Shown in pieces: positions 14,941 to 23,557 of a stretch of DNA of 64,000 nt; position 1 is the first letter of the stretch; every line of letters starts with the position of its first letter. The position numbers and the translations under genes are program-made. Below the pieces are notes generated by a model that worked only from the letters and a program-made list of their open reading frames with translations, had not been told where the DNA came from and searched no databases. The stretch spans positions 1-64,000 of the forward strand of contig CAAGAN010000029.1 in the NCBI GenBank assembly GCA_900767825.1, read 5' to 3'. The stretch comes from Bacilli bacterium (GTDB lineage: Bacteria > Bacillota_I > Bacilli_A > RFN20 > CAG-826).

Positions 14941-16812
14941 ATGTTTAAAATGCTGAAATCTTTCCGAAAAAGAGACTGGATAGCTTTGTTCTTTATTATC
15001 GGATTAACAATAACTCAGGTTTGGTGCACGATGATGATGACCGATTATATGTCTAACATCATCAAGGCAATTATGTTTGTAGACTATAGAGCAAACCCGG
15101 GACATATCAATGAACAGTTTGGCCAAATGTTTGAAGCTCTTGGCAATGACTGGGATGCAGTCATTGCCACTCTTAAATCCATGAATAGCCCAATGCTAGA
15201 AACTGCTAAAGCTATAAGCGAAGCGAATGTCAATGATATATGGTATTGGGGTGGTATGATGCTTCTTGTCGTAACTGGTTCAGTTGCGTGCCAGTTGGTC
15301 ATATCCGTATTAGCATCCATGATTGTTGCTAGTTTTGCCGTTACTACCAGGGATAAACTCAATAAGAAGATTTCATCATTCTCAATGGCGGAAATTAATA
15401 AATTCTCTACCGCTAGTTTAGTTACTAGAAGTACAAACGATATTGAACAAGTCCAAATGACTTACCTCATGATGATGAGAATGGTTTTTGCTGCCCCAGT
15501 AACTGCAATATGGGCAATATGCAAAATTCAATCTGCTTCCTGGCAATTAACGACTGCTACTGCTGTTGCAATTGTTGTCCTAGTAATTGCACTTACTATA
15601 TTAGTTGTAACAGTCTTGCCTAAATTTAAGGTTGCCCAAAAATATGTCGATAAATTAAACGGAATAACTAGAGAAAACCTAAATGGTATCAGGGTAGTTC
15701 GTGCCTATAATGCCGAGCAATACCAAGAAGATAAGTTTAAGAAAGCAAATGACGATTTAACAAAGCTAAATCTCTTTAGTGGAAGAGTCTTAGGCTTATT
15801 ATCTCCAATTATTGTCATAGTGATGGATGGGGTTACTCTATCCATGTATTGGATTGGTGCCTATCTAATTAATGGTGGCACTTTAGCATATAATGAAGTA
15901 TCTAGTTACACGATGTTAGTAACTCAAATCATTATGGCATTCATGATGTTATTAATGATGTTTGTCATGCTTCCTAGAGCTAGTGTCTCTGCTAAACGTA
16001 TCAACGAAGTATTAGATACAAAACCATCAATAGTAGATCCAGCAAATCCTATTGTCCCAGAGAAATTAGGAACAATTGAATTTAATGATGTTTCTTTCTC
16101 TTATCCAGATGGAGAAGAAAACATCTTGGAACATATTTCCTTTAAAGCAAAACAAGGAGATACCATTGCTATCATCGGTCCAACAGGATGTGGAAAATCT
16201 ACCTTGGTTCAACTTCTAGATAGGCTTTATGATGCGACTGAAGGTGAAGTAAAAGTAGACGGGATCAATGTAAAAGAAATGAGCCAAGCCGAACTCCATT
16301 CTAGGATTGGCTATGTTCCTCAAAAAGGCGTGCTTTTCTCAGGAACAGTCAAATCCAACATTGGCTTTGGATTAAAAGAAATTGACGATGAAGTAATTGA
16401 AAATTCCGCAAAAATCGCTTGTGCTGATGAATTTATTGAAAATATGGAAGATAAATATGATGCAAAAATAGCACAAGGAGGAACTAATGTTTCTGGCGGA
16501 CAAAGGCAAAGGCTTTGCATTGCTAGAGCAGTTGCAACAAGGCCAGAAATATTTGTCTTTGACGATTCTTTCTCTGCATTGGATTTTAAAACCGATCTTA
16601 AGGTAAGACAGAACCTAAAGGAATCACAAAAAGATGCCACCAAAGTAATAGTTGCCCAACGTATCGGAACTGTTATGGATGCTGATTTGATATTAGTTTT
16701 AGAAGAAGGGAAACTTGTAGGGAAAGGAACCCACAAGGAACTTTTGCAAACCTGCAAGTTATACAAAGACATCGCCCTTTCTCAACTTAGTAAGGAGGAA
16801 CTTTCTTTATGA
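14941..16812 (+). CDS. ABC exporter subunit with degenerate ATPase site
   Basis: This 623-residue half-transporter has membrane helices at about 15-35, 95-125, 160-215 and 270-350. Its ATPase domain has Walker A GPTGCGKST and signature NVSGGQRQR. The catalytic Glu is replaced by Asp (FVFDDSFSA) and the switch His by Gln (IVAQRIG). A roughly 60-residue extracytoplasmic loop follows the first helix. The Shine-Dalgarno is excellent. Its stop overlaps the next ATG (ATGA), coupling it to the canonical subunit. The substrate is unknown. Confidence 0.92.
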   Translation: MFKMLKSFRKRDWIALFFIIGLTITQVWCTMMMTDYMSNIIKAIMFVDYRANPGHINEQFGQMFEALGNDWDAVIATLKSMNSPMLETAKAISEANVNDIWYWGGMMLLVVTGSVACQLVISVLASMIVASFAVTTRDKLNKKISSFSMAEINKFSTASLVTRSTNDIEQVQMTYLMMMRMVFAAPVTAIWAICKIQSASWQLTTATAVAIVVLVIALTILVVTVLPKFKVAQKYVDKLNGITRENLNGIRVVRAYNAEQYQEDKFKKANDDLTKLNLFSGRVLGLLSPIIVIVMDGVTLSMYWIGAYLINGGTLAYNEVSSYTMLVTQIIMAFMMLLMMFVMLPRASVSAKRINEVLDTKPSIVDPANPIVPEKLGTIEFNDVSFSYPDGEENILEHISFKAKQGDTIAIIGPTGCGKSTLVQLLDRLYDATEGEVKVDGINVKEMSQAELHSRIGYVPQKGVLFSGTVKSNIGFGLKEIDDEVIENSAKIACADEFIENMEDKYDAKIAQGGTNVSGGQRQRLCIARAVATRPEIFVFDDSFSALDFKTDLKVRQNLKESQKDATKVIVAQRIGTVMDADLILVLEEGKLVGKGTHKELLQTCKLYKDIALSQLSKEELSL

Positions 16813-18611
16813 AAAAAGGTAATTTCAAAAAAGACAAAGTCTCTAAGAAAGAATTAGGGAAAGCCTTAAAGAATATCCTCGGCACTTCCAAGAAGTTCTA
16901 TGCTCCAATTATTATTTCAGCCATATTCATTCTCGCTGGGGTTGTTATTTCTATCATCGCTCCTCAATACCTTTCAAAAATGACCAATGAGATAGCAAAC
17001 AATGCTCTCAAACAAACAATTAATATAGATATAGTTGCTAAAAATGGATTCATATTATTAGGGTTATATATTTCTAGTGCCGTTCTTACGTATTTGTCTA
17101 GTTTCCTTTTAACTGGAGTTACCCAAAAATATGCGAACGCATTAAGAAAATCTATTTCTGAAAAGATAAATGTCATCCCATTACGTTATTTTGATTCGCA
17201 TCAAGTCGGTGACATACTTTCTAGAGTTACTAACGATGTAGACTCCGTCGCTCAAAGTTTAGACCAATCAATTTCAATGATGCTTCAATCGATATTCATG
17301 CTGGTTGGTTCATTGATTGGGATGTTTGCCACTTCTTATTTAATGGCATTAACTGCTTTAATCTCTCTACCACTTATGCTTATATTCTTAGGCATAATCA
17401 TGAAATTTGCCATGCCTCAATTCTTGAAAAGGCAAGAGCAAATCGGTGATATTAATGGTGTCGTAGAAGAAAAATTCTCTGGTCAATTGATAATCAAACT
17501 ATTCAATGCCGAAGAGAAAGTAGATGAAGTGTTCAACTCTAAAAACATTACTTTAGGCACGACGATGTTTAAGGCTCAATGCTGTGGCGGATTAATGCAG
17601 CCTTTGATGTCTTTCATTTCCTATTTTGCCTATGTAGCCGTCTTAGTAGTTGGCGGAATTCTTTTAAGCGATGGAAAAGTCGATTATGGAACCATCACCG
17701 CTTTCTTAGTCTATGTAAGGTTATTCCAGCAGCCAATGACTCAAATGGCTCAAGCCATGAATACACTTCAAACAGTTGGAGCCGCCAGCAAACGCGTCTT
17801 TGACTTCTTAGAAGAAAAAGAACTTGATGACGAAACTGGAAAGACAAGAAAACTAGTCGGAGTAGATGGCAAAGAGCAAATTAAAGGCGAAATCGAATTC
17901 AAACATATTAACTTCTCTTATGATCCATCTAGAGAAATCATTCATGACTTCTCTGCCAAGATTAAACCCGGCTCAAAAGTTGCTATAGTAGGTCCTACAG
18001 GTGCAGGAAAAACCACCATGGTCAATCTCCTTATGAGGTTCTATGAAATCAATTCTGGGGATATTTTAATCGACGGAGTGTCTATTAAAGATATGCCTAG
18101 AGAAGAAATCCATGATATTTTCGGGATGGTTTTACAAGACACCTGGGTTTTTGAAGGAACAATGAGAGAAAACATAGTTTTCAATAGTCCTGCCATCCCT
18201 GATGATGAACTAAAGCAAATCTGCAAAAACGCTAATATCTACCACTTTATTAGGACTCTTCCTGGCAAATTAGACTGCGAGCTATCTAATGCAGGTTCTA
18301 TTTCCTCTGGACAAAAACAACTTATGACCGTTGCTAGGGCTATGGTTAGAAAAGCTCCTTTATTAATATTAGATGAAGCCACATCTAACGTTGATACACG
18401 TACAGAAGAGCTTATCCAGGAAGCCATGGATAATCTTACTAAAGGAAGGACAAGCTTTGTTATTGCCCACCGTTTATCTACAATCAAAAACGCTGACTTA
18501 ATCTTAGTCATGAAGGATGGGAACATTGTTGAGCAAGGAACTCATGAATCCTTAATGAAAGACAATGGTTTCTATGCCTCCTTGTATAACTCTCAGTTCT
18601 CGTTTCAATAA
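16809..18611 (+). CDS. ABC exporter subunit with canonical ATPase site
   Basis: This 600-residue half-transporter is the partner of the preceding gene. It has a six-helix membrane domain (about 35-330) and a complete ATPase: Walker A GPTGAGKTT, signature ISSGQKQ, Walker B LLILDEATSN, switch His in IAHRLST. Together with the upstream degenerate subunit it forms a heterodimeric exporter built on the same plan as the 9.5-13.3 kb pair, but in the opposite degenerate/canonical strand context and without an adjacent regulator. Confidence 0.92.
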   Translation: MKKGNFKKDKVSKKELGKALKNILGTSKKFYAPIIISAIFILAGVVISIIAPQYLSKMTNEIANNALKQTINIDIVAKNGFILLGLYISSAVLTYLSSFLLTGVTQKYANALRKSISEKINVIPLRYFDSHQVGDILSRVTNDVDSVAQSLDQSISMMLQSIFMLVGSLIGMFATSYLMALTALISLPLMLIFLGIIMKFAMPQFLKRQEQIGDINGVVEEKFSGQLIIKLFNAEEKVDEVFNSKNITLGTTMFKAQCCGGLMQPLMSFISYFAYVAVLVVGGILLSDGKVDYGTITAFLVYVRLFQQPMTQMAQAMNTLQTVGAASKRVFDFLEEKELDDETGKTRKLVGVDGKEQIKGEIEFKHINFSYDPSREIIHDFSAKIKPGSKVAIVGPTGAGKTTMVNLLMRFYEINSGDILIDGVSIKDMPREEIHDIFGMVLQDTWVFEGTMRENIVFNSPAIPDDELKQICKNANIYHFIRTLPGKLDCELSNAGSISSGQKQLMTVARAMVRKAPLLILDEATSNVDTRTEELIQEAMDNLTKGRTSFVIAHRLSTIKNADLILVMKDGNIVEQGTHESLMKDNGFYASLYNSQFSFQ

Positions 18612-18633
18612 TTAGAAACACAAATCTAAAGAC

Positions 18634-18731
18634 TTTGATGTTACAAACTCGATGAGTATATAAACTCGCGAAAGACGTAACATCAATGGGGATGGGTTAA
18701 TGAGCATCCAAAAGGGTGCTCTTTTTATTTT
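18634..18731 (+). ncRNA. Structured RNA element with mutually exclusive hairpins
   Basis: TTGATGTTAC (18635-18644) pairs perfectly with GTAACATCAA (18677-18686). Downstream, GAGCATCC (18702-18709) and GGGTGCTC (18714-18721) form an 8-bp terminator stem (one G-T pair) followed by a T-rich run. An upstream GGATG (18690-18694) can pair with CATCC (18705-18709) and would break the terminator. It starts 23 nt past the exporter stop, so it may simply be the operon terminator. The closed first stem and the alternative pairing are also typical of attenuators or small RNAs. It matches no class I recognise. Confidence 0.5.
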
Positions 18732-19019
18732 GCACTCCTCTTAAACGACGACAATCAAAGATTCTTAGGATAGGAAACGCATTAACGCATTAGTAAGAGC
18801 TGTAACAAACTATGGGGGGGTAAAGGCATTAATACGTCCCCATTAAAAGTTGCAGATTTCGTGAGTGTTATAGAATGTCAGGCCTATTTATCAGATAACC
18901 TTAAAAGAATAAAAGAAATCTGATAAATCAATGTCAATTAACAAAAGCAAAAATCATTCTCTTTCAAAAAGGAATCTGGTGTTCATAGAAAGGATAGAAA
19001 TAAGAAAAATACCATTGTT
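18732..19019. other. Intergenic stretch with one long inverted repeat
   Basis: No gene is seen. TTTATCAGAT (18887-18896) and ATCTGATAAA (18918-18927) form a perfect 10-bp inverted repeat without a T run. It could be an operator for the gene at 19061, since AbiEi-type antitoxins bind inverted repeats upstream of their operons. Confidence 0.4.
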
Positions 19020-19048
19020 TTGATATTTCGTCCGTTTTTGTATATAAT
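19020..19048 (+). promoter_or_regulatory. Promoter of the DUF6088 gene, near-leaderless
   Basis: TTGATA (19020-19025), a 17-nt spacer and TATAAT (19043-19048). The expected start is only about 5 nt before the ATG at 19061, and no Shine-Dalgarno is present. Confidence 0.7.
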
Positions 19049-19060
19049 TTATAAGACCAA

Positions 19061-19666
19061 ATGAGAGAAAGAATCGAAAAATCAATAATTGAGCTAATCC
19101 AACAAAAAGAAGAAGGTAGCGTCTTTGTTGCTAATGATTTTCTTTCTTTTGGCAGTCTTCCTAGCGTCAATCGTGCATTGTCTAGAATTAACGAAAAAGG
19201 GTTAATTAAAAGGTTAGAACACGGGTTATACGCGAAGCTAAGATTCGACCCTTTATTAGATGAATTCACGATGCCGAATGTTAACGACGTTGCCCTGGCA
19301 ATAGCTAGAAAGAACGCCTGGACAATTTTGCCTTGTGGCGACAATGCAAAATTCCAATTAGGATTAATCCCATCCTTTAACGGAATATATGAATACGCTT
19401 CTAACGGGCCTTATAGGACTTATTTATATGAGAATAATTCAATTACGTTTAAAAGAACGTCTTCTAAATCCATATCGAATTTATCCTTTAAAACAGGCCT
19501 TGTTATTCAAGCGATCAAAGCCATCGGAAAACCCAATATAAAAGAGAAGGATATTCGTCTTATCTCTTCTAAATTATCTAGACAAGAAAAGGATATAGCT
19601 TTAGAAGAATCCAAACGCGTGCAGGCATGGATTTATGATCTTATTAAGCTAATTAACCAATTATAG
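19061..19666 (+). CDS. DUF6088 / AbiEi-like antitoxin protein, orphan
   Basis: This 201-residue protein begins with a winged-helix part (FVANDFLSFGSLPSVNRALSRINEKGLIKRLEHGLYAKL, about 25-62). A second domain follows (NVNDVALAIARKNAWTILPCGDNAKFQLGL, about 75-170), the layout of DUF6088 proteins related to AbiEi antitoxins of type IV systems. The usual nucleotidyltransferase toxin (AbiEii) is not downstream. The next gene is ftsH on the other strand. It therefore looks like an orphan antitoxin or a solitary regulator. The assignment rests on motif memory only. Confidence 0.7.
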   Translation: MRERIEKSIIELIQQKEEGSVFVANDFLSFGSLPSVNRALSRINEKGLIKRLEHGLYAKLRFDPLLDEFTMPNVNDVALAIARKNAWTILPCGDNAKFQLGLIPSFNGIYEYASNGPYRTYLYENNSITFKRTSSKSISNLSFKTGLVIQAIKAIGKPNIKEKDIRLISSKLSRQEKDIALEESKRVQAWIYDLIKLINQL

Positions 19667-19729
19667 TTTTCCCACTTCTTAGATAGGTTGTTTTTATAGG
19701 CTTTGCCCACCGCCCAAATCATTAAGAAA

Positions 19730-19763
19730 GCAAAAGAAAACCCTGAATATTTCTACTCAGGGT
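19730..19763 (-). terminator. Terminator of ftsH
   Basis: The minus strand has ACCCTGA pairing with TCAGGGT, followed by TTTCTTTT, 14 nt past the ftsH stop. Confidence 0.85.
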
Positions 19764-19777
19764 GAAAGACAATCAAT

Positions 19778-21904
19778 TTATTTATCTTCTTTTATAGCCA
19801 CTTCAGAAGTGTCTGCTTTTTTAGTTTCTTCCCCACTAGAAGGAACGGTTTCAGCAGGAGCTTCTACATGCATTTCTTCTTTTGGTAAAGAACCATGCTC
19901 AACTAGATAAGAAATCTCTTCGGCTGTAATGGTTTCTTTTTCAAGAAGAGTTTCAGCAATCAAGATAACTTCATCTTTATGTTCTAATAAAAGCTTTCTA
20001 GCGTTTTCGTGAGCCTCATCGATTATTTTCCTAACCGCCTTATCGATTTCAAAGGCAATTTGGGTCGAGAAGTTCTTTTGAGTGGAATTATAGTCTCTAC
20101 CAAGGAAGACAGAACCAGTATTTTGCTCATATTGGATTGGCCCTAGTTCAGACATGCCAAGTTCAGTAACCATAAGTCTAGCGATTCTAGTAGCTTCTTG
20201 GATGTCGTTAGAAGCACCTGTAGTAACATCTTGGAAGAATATTTCCTCAGAAGTTCTACCGCCTAATAAGCCAGTAATTCTAGCGATAAGTTCGTTTTTG
20301 GTTAATAAGAAACGGTCATCTTCAGGAGTCATCAAGACATGGCCACCAGTATTTCCTCTTGGAATAATGGTAATCTTTTGTACCTTATCAGAGAATGGAA
20401 GATTCAGTCCGATAACAGCGTGTCCAGCTTCATGATAAGCGACTTCTTTTCTTTCGACAGGAGACATGGCACGACTAGATTTAGCAGGTCCAGAAATTCT
20501 TCTATCGATAGCTTCGTCGATATCGGCAATATCGATGCAGTCTTTGTTTTCCCTAACGGCAAGGATAGCAGCTTCATTTAATACATTGTCAAGATCAGCA
20601 CCAGAGAAGCCTACGGTTCTCTTGGCTAAAGCACCAAAATCAACTCCTGGAGCAATCTTTTTATTACGGGCATGTACTTTTAGGATAGCCTCACGTCCTT
20701 CTTTGTCTGGTAATGAAACGGTGATAGTTCTATCAAATCTACCGGCTCTTCTTAAAGCAGGGTCAAGAACATCATCGCGGTTAGTAGCAGCAATAACTAG
20801 GATACCTGAATTAGCTTCAAAGCCATCCATTTCGACAAGCAATTGGTTAAGAGTTTGTTCTCTTTCGTCGTTGCCTCCACCAAGTCCAGCGCCTCTTTGA
20901 CGTCCAACAGCATCGATTTCGTCAATAAATATTAGACATGGAGCGGTTTCTTTGGCTTTCTTGAACAAGTCACGTACACGACCTGCACCGACACCGACAT
21001 ACATTTCAACAAAGTCAGAGCCAGAGATTGAGTAGAATGGAACTCCAGCCTCACCAGCAACAGCTTTAGCAAGCAAGGTTTTACCAGTACCTGGTGGGCC
21101 AATTAGCAAGACACCTTTTGGTAATCTGGCACCGAATTTAGAATATTTCTTTGGATCTTTTAGATATTCGACAAGTTCGACCATTTCAGCCTTTTCGGCA
21201 TCGCATCCAGCGACATCGCTGAACTTGACTTTTGAAGAAGCTTTTCTAGCAGGTGACTTATTAAATCCTAAGACGTTGTTATTCATTCCAGAAACGGAAG
21301 AATTAAGCCTAGAGAAGATAAATAAGCCAATTATCAAGATAATTCCTGTAGATATTAAAGTTGGTCCCCATGTGTCCCACCAAGAAACTTGGAAAGCATC
21401 TTTATTATTTAAGGAAGCACCTGATCCTTGGTTTCTAATTCCGAATTGTTCAATCCTAACAGTAAATATGCTTTGGTATGAAAGGTGGGTGTATTCATAA
21501 TGGGCGCCAGTTTCATCGGTAGCAAAAGTAGTAAAATCACTAGTCCAAACAGATTCATCAACAACAACCGAGAAAGTACGTTTGGTGTTTGTGGTCTTGT
21601 CAATGTAGTTACCTTTGACCGTAACAGCTTTATAGCCATGGCTTGCTTCGACATAATAAACTTGTTTGTTTGTTAAGTCGAAATCAGTAAGGGTGCCACT
21701 AGCTTCCTTTTCGCCACTAGCATTTGTTGTAATACTAGTTGTATAGCCTAAATAATTATCCAAATCACTATAGGCCCAAGCTTCACCCTTGCCAACCATG
21801 CTGGAAACAATTAGCCAAATAAATACGCCAACTGTTGCAGCCATTAATATGTAAGGAAGGATAAAACTGAATATACTCTTTTTTGGGGCTTTTCCGTCGT
21901 TCAT
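19778..21904 (-). CDS. ftsH: ATP-dependent zinc metalloprotease FtsH
   Basis: This 708-residue membrane protease has an N-terminal membrane helix (about 12-33), an extracytoplasmic domain of about 150 residues and a second helix (about 182-200). An AAA domain follows with Walker A GPPGTGKT, Walker B LIFIDEIDAVGRQRG and the pore loop FVEMYVGVGAGR. The M41 protease has zinc site HEAGH. The C-terminus is a low-complexity acidic tail. It degrades membrane and short-lived regulatory proteins as a hexamer. AAGGAG lies upstream of the ATG. Confidence 0.97.
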   Translation of the reverse strand: MNDGKAPKKSIFSFILPYILMAATVGVFIWLIVSSMVGKGEAWAYSDLDNYLGYTTSITTNASGEKEASGTLTDFDLTNKQVYYVEASHGYKAVTVKGNYIDKTTNTKRTFSVVVDESVWTSDFTTFATDETGAHYEYTHLSYQSIFTVRIEQFGIRNQGSGASLNNKDAFQVSWWDTWGPTLISTGIILIIGLFIFSRLNSSVSGMNNNVLGFNKSPARKASSKVKFSDVAGCDAEKAEMVELVEYLKDPKKYSKFGARLPKGVLLIGPPGTGKTLLAKAVAGEAGVPFYSISGSDFVEMYVGVGAGRVRDLFKKAKETAPCLIFIDEIDAVGRQRGAGLGGGNDEREQTLNQLLVEMDGFEANSGILVIAATNRDDVLDPALRRAGRFDRTITVSLPDKEGREAILKVHARNKKIAPGVDFGALAKRTVGFSGADLDNVLNEAAILAVRENKDCIDIADIDEAIDRRISGPAKSSRAMSPVERKEVAYHEAGHAVIGLNLPFSDKVQKITIIPRGNTGGHVLMTPEDDRFLLTKNELIARITGLLGGRTSEEIFFQDVTTGASNDIQEATRIARLMVTELGMSELGPIQYEQNTGSVFLGRDYNSTQKNFSTQIAFEIDKAVRKIIDEAHENARKLLLEHKDEVILIAETLLEKETITAEEISYLVEHGSLPKEEMHVEAPAETVPSSGEETKKADTSEVAIKEDK

Positions 21905-22006
21905 TTTGTTCTCCTTTTCAATTGATTATTTTTTTCTTTAACGTGCGTGCGTTAGGAAATGTACACTAAAATCAAGAATATGCAAATACATTGCAACTCT
22001 ATTTGT

Positions 22007-23257
22007 CTATTTAATTGTCTTCATCCTTAAAATAGAGGTGTGATATTCGCTGAAAGTTTGCCTATAACGTGGAACATATATTATTTTTCCGTCTTTATTG
22101 ACAAATACTGGCCAAATATAACGCAAAGTAACAGGCATCTTCCAAACAGAATATAGCCTTCTAACAGGCTCTAAATATCCATGTATGACATAATTATCAG
22201 TTGGAAGGACGCTTCTTACCGTTAATGGGTAGTCCTCGTCTTTAATGCCTCTATCTAGAGCCCCCATAGAGAAGTCTAATTCAAAATATGGGGTATCTAG
22301 TTTGCCGTTTTTCTCTAAAGTATAGGTATATGGCAATTCTTTTGGATTGTTTCCAACCGTAATGACATCGTATTCCTTGATTAAATAAGTAGAATCATTT
22401 AATTTCATGGCCAAATTTGGTTGAGGGGCAAGGCAAAATTTACGGATTGCTTCGTAATCTTTTACCTTTAAACTAACTTTTCTAGAAGCAGTAGAAACTA
22501 ATTTATTAATAGCGTTGATAAATCCGTCATAAGGAAGAGCGATCAAAGCACGAATGTCTAATTCATCAGCAACAACGGCTTCATGGATGACACTATCGGA
22601 AAGGCCAAACTGTTCATCATTAGCGGCTCTCATTTCATCAAGGACCTTTTCACGGTCAATCTCACTCATCTTAGAGATAACATCTCTTCTAATTGAATTA
22701 CGGATGTATTCATCTTCGTTTTTAGAAGCACTTGAAGAATAGGGAACATGGTTTTCGTTATCATAATCGATTAAATCTTGCTTTGAATAATTAAGCAAAG
22801 GTCTAACAACAATCATTCCTTCAACTGTAGACATTGGGAACAACCCATAATGGGCGACATGTCCTTTTCTTTGCTTTTGAAGAAGATAAGTTTCAATTAA
22901 ATCGTCTTGTTGATGGGCTACAAAGAAAGCAGAGGCATTATATTTTTCATATGTTTTCTTGAAGAAGTCATATCTAACCCTTCTAGCAAATTCTTTATAA
23001 TCCTCGTTTTTTTTAATCTTTTCTTCTTCTGAAAGATCATTTGTATCTAGTCCTTCAAAAACTAGTCCATTCTTTTGGCAATATTCTCTTAAAGAAGCGA
23101 AATCTGAATCGCTAGAATCAAATTTATGATAATTAAGGGAACAAACAACAGGTTTTATCCCCTTTTTGACCATCATATCTATCAAAGCCATGGAATCGGA
23201 ACCAAAAGTACCTGCAACTAGGTAAGTAGAAGATTCATCAAATTTGAAATCAATCAT
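22007..23257 (-). CDS. tilS: tRNA(Ile)-lysidine synthase, unusual PP-loop
   Basis: This 416-residue enzyme is of the N-type ATP pyrophosphatase fold. It should place lysidine at position 34 of tRNA(Ile) so that AUA codons are read as isoleucine. Landmarks are the HQQDDLIETYLLQ segment after strand 4 and the C-terminal substrate domain. The PP-loop, normally SGGxDS, reads TFGSDS at about residues 17-22, so two usually conserved residues differ. The start is supported by GGAG upstream. Placement next to rqcP and mfd fits the pth-mfd-rqcP-tilS-ftsH cluster of Bacilli, which supports the assignment despite the loop. Confidence 0.88.
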   Translation of the reverse strand: MIDFKFDESSTYLVAGTFGSDSMALIDMMVKKGIKPVVCSLNYHKFDSSDSDFASLREYCQKNGLVFEGLDTNDLSEEEKIKKNEDYKEFARRVRYDFFKKTYEKYNASAFFVAHQQDDLIETYLLQKQRKGHVAHYGLFPMSTVEGMIVVRPLLNYSKQDLIDYDNENHVPYSSSASKNEDEYIRNSIRRDVISKMSEIDREKVLDEMRAANDEQFGLSDSVIHEAVVADELDIRALIALPYDGFINAINKLVSTASRKVSLKVKDYEAIRKFCLAPQPNLAMKLNDSTYLIKEYDVITVGNNPKELPYTYTLEKNGKLDTPYFELDFSMGALDRGIKDEDYPLTVRSVLPTDNYVIHGYLEPVRRLYSVWKMPVTLRYIWPVFVNKDGKIIYVPRYRQTFSEYHTSILRMKTIK

Positions 23258-23511
23258 TACATTTCTCCTTCATCGATAAGGGTAAACATTTCTTGGCAGG
23301 TAGACTTGTTTGCATAAGGTAATATCTTATTTACTTTGCCAAGCACATATTTAGAACCGAGAATCAATTTAATTTCGTCCCCTTCATTAATTTCGCTAGA
23401 GGCTTTAGCAATTTTCCCATTAATTGATACTTTAGAAGCGTCACATAACTGTTTTGCTATTTCCCTACGCTTAATTAACCTAGAAACTTTTAAAAATTTA
23501 TCAATTCTCAT
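23257..23511 (-). CDS. rqcP: S4-domain RNA-binding protein RqcP
   Basis: This protein of about 84 residues begins MRIDKFLKVSRLIKRREIAKQLCD, a complete S4 domain, and matches RqcP (YabO) of Bacilli in length and position after mfd. RqcP assists alanine tailing of stalled nascent chains on the 50S subunit with RqcH. The frame is open farther upstream, into mfd, but the start at 23511 matches the family. The stop overlaps the tilS ATG. Confidence 0.85.
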   Translation of the reverse strand: MRIDKFLKVSRLIKRREIAKQLCDASKVSINGKIAKASSEINEGDEIKLILGSKYVLGKVNKILPYANKSTCQEMFTLIDEGEM

Positions 23512-23557
23512 CCTATATAGGATAGCACAATTCCCATTAAGGGAATGCTTATAAATT

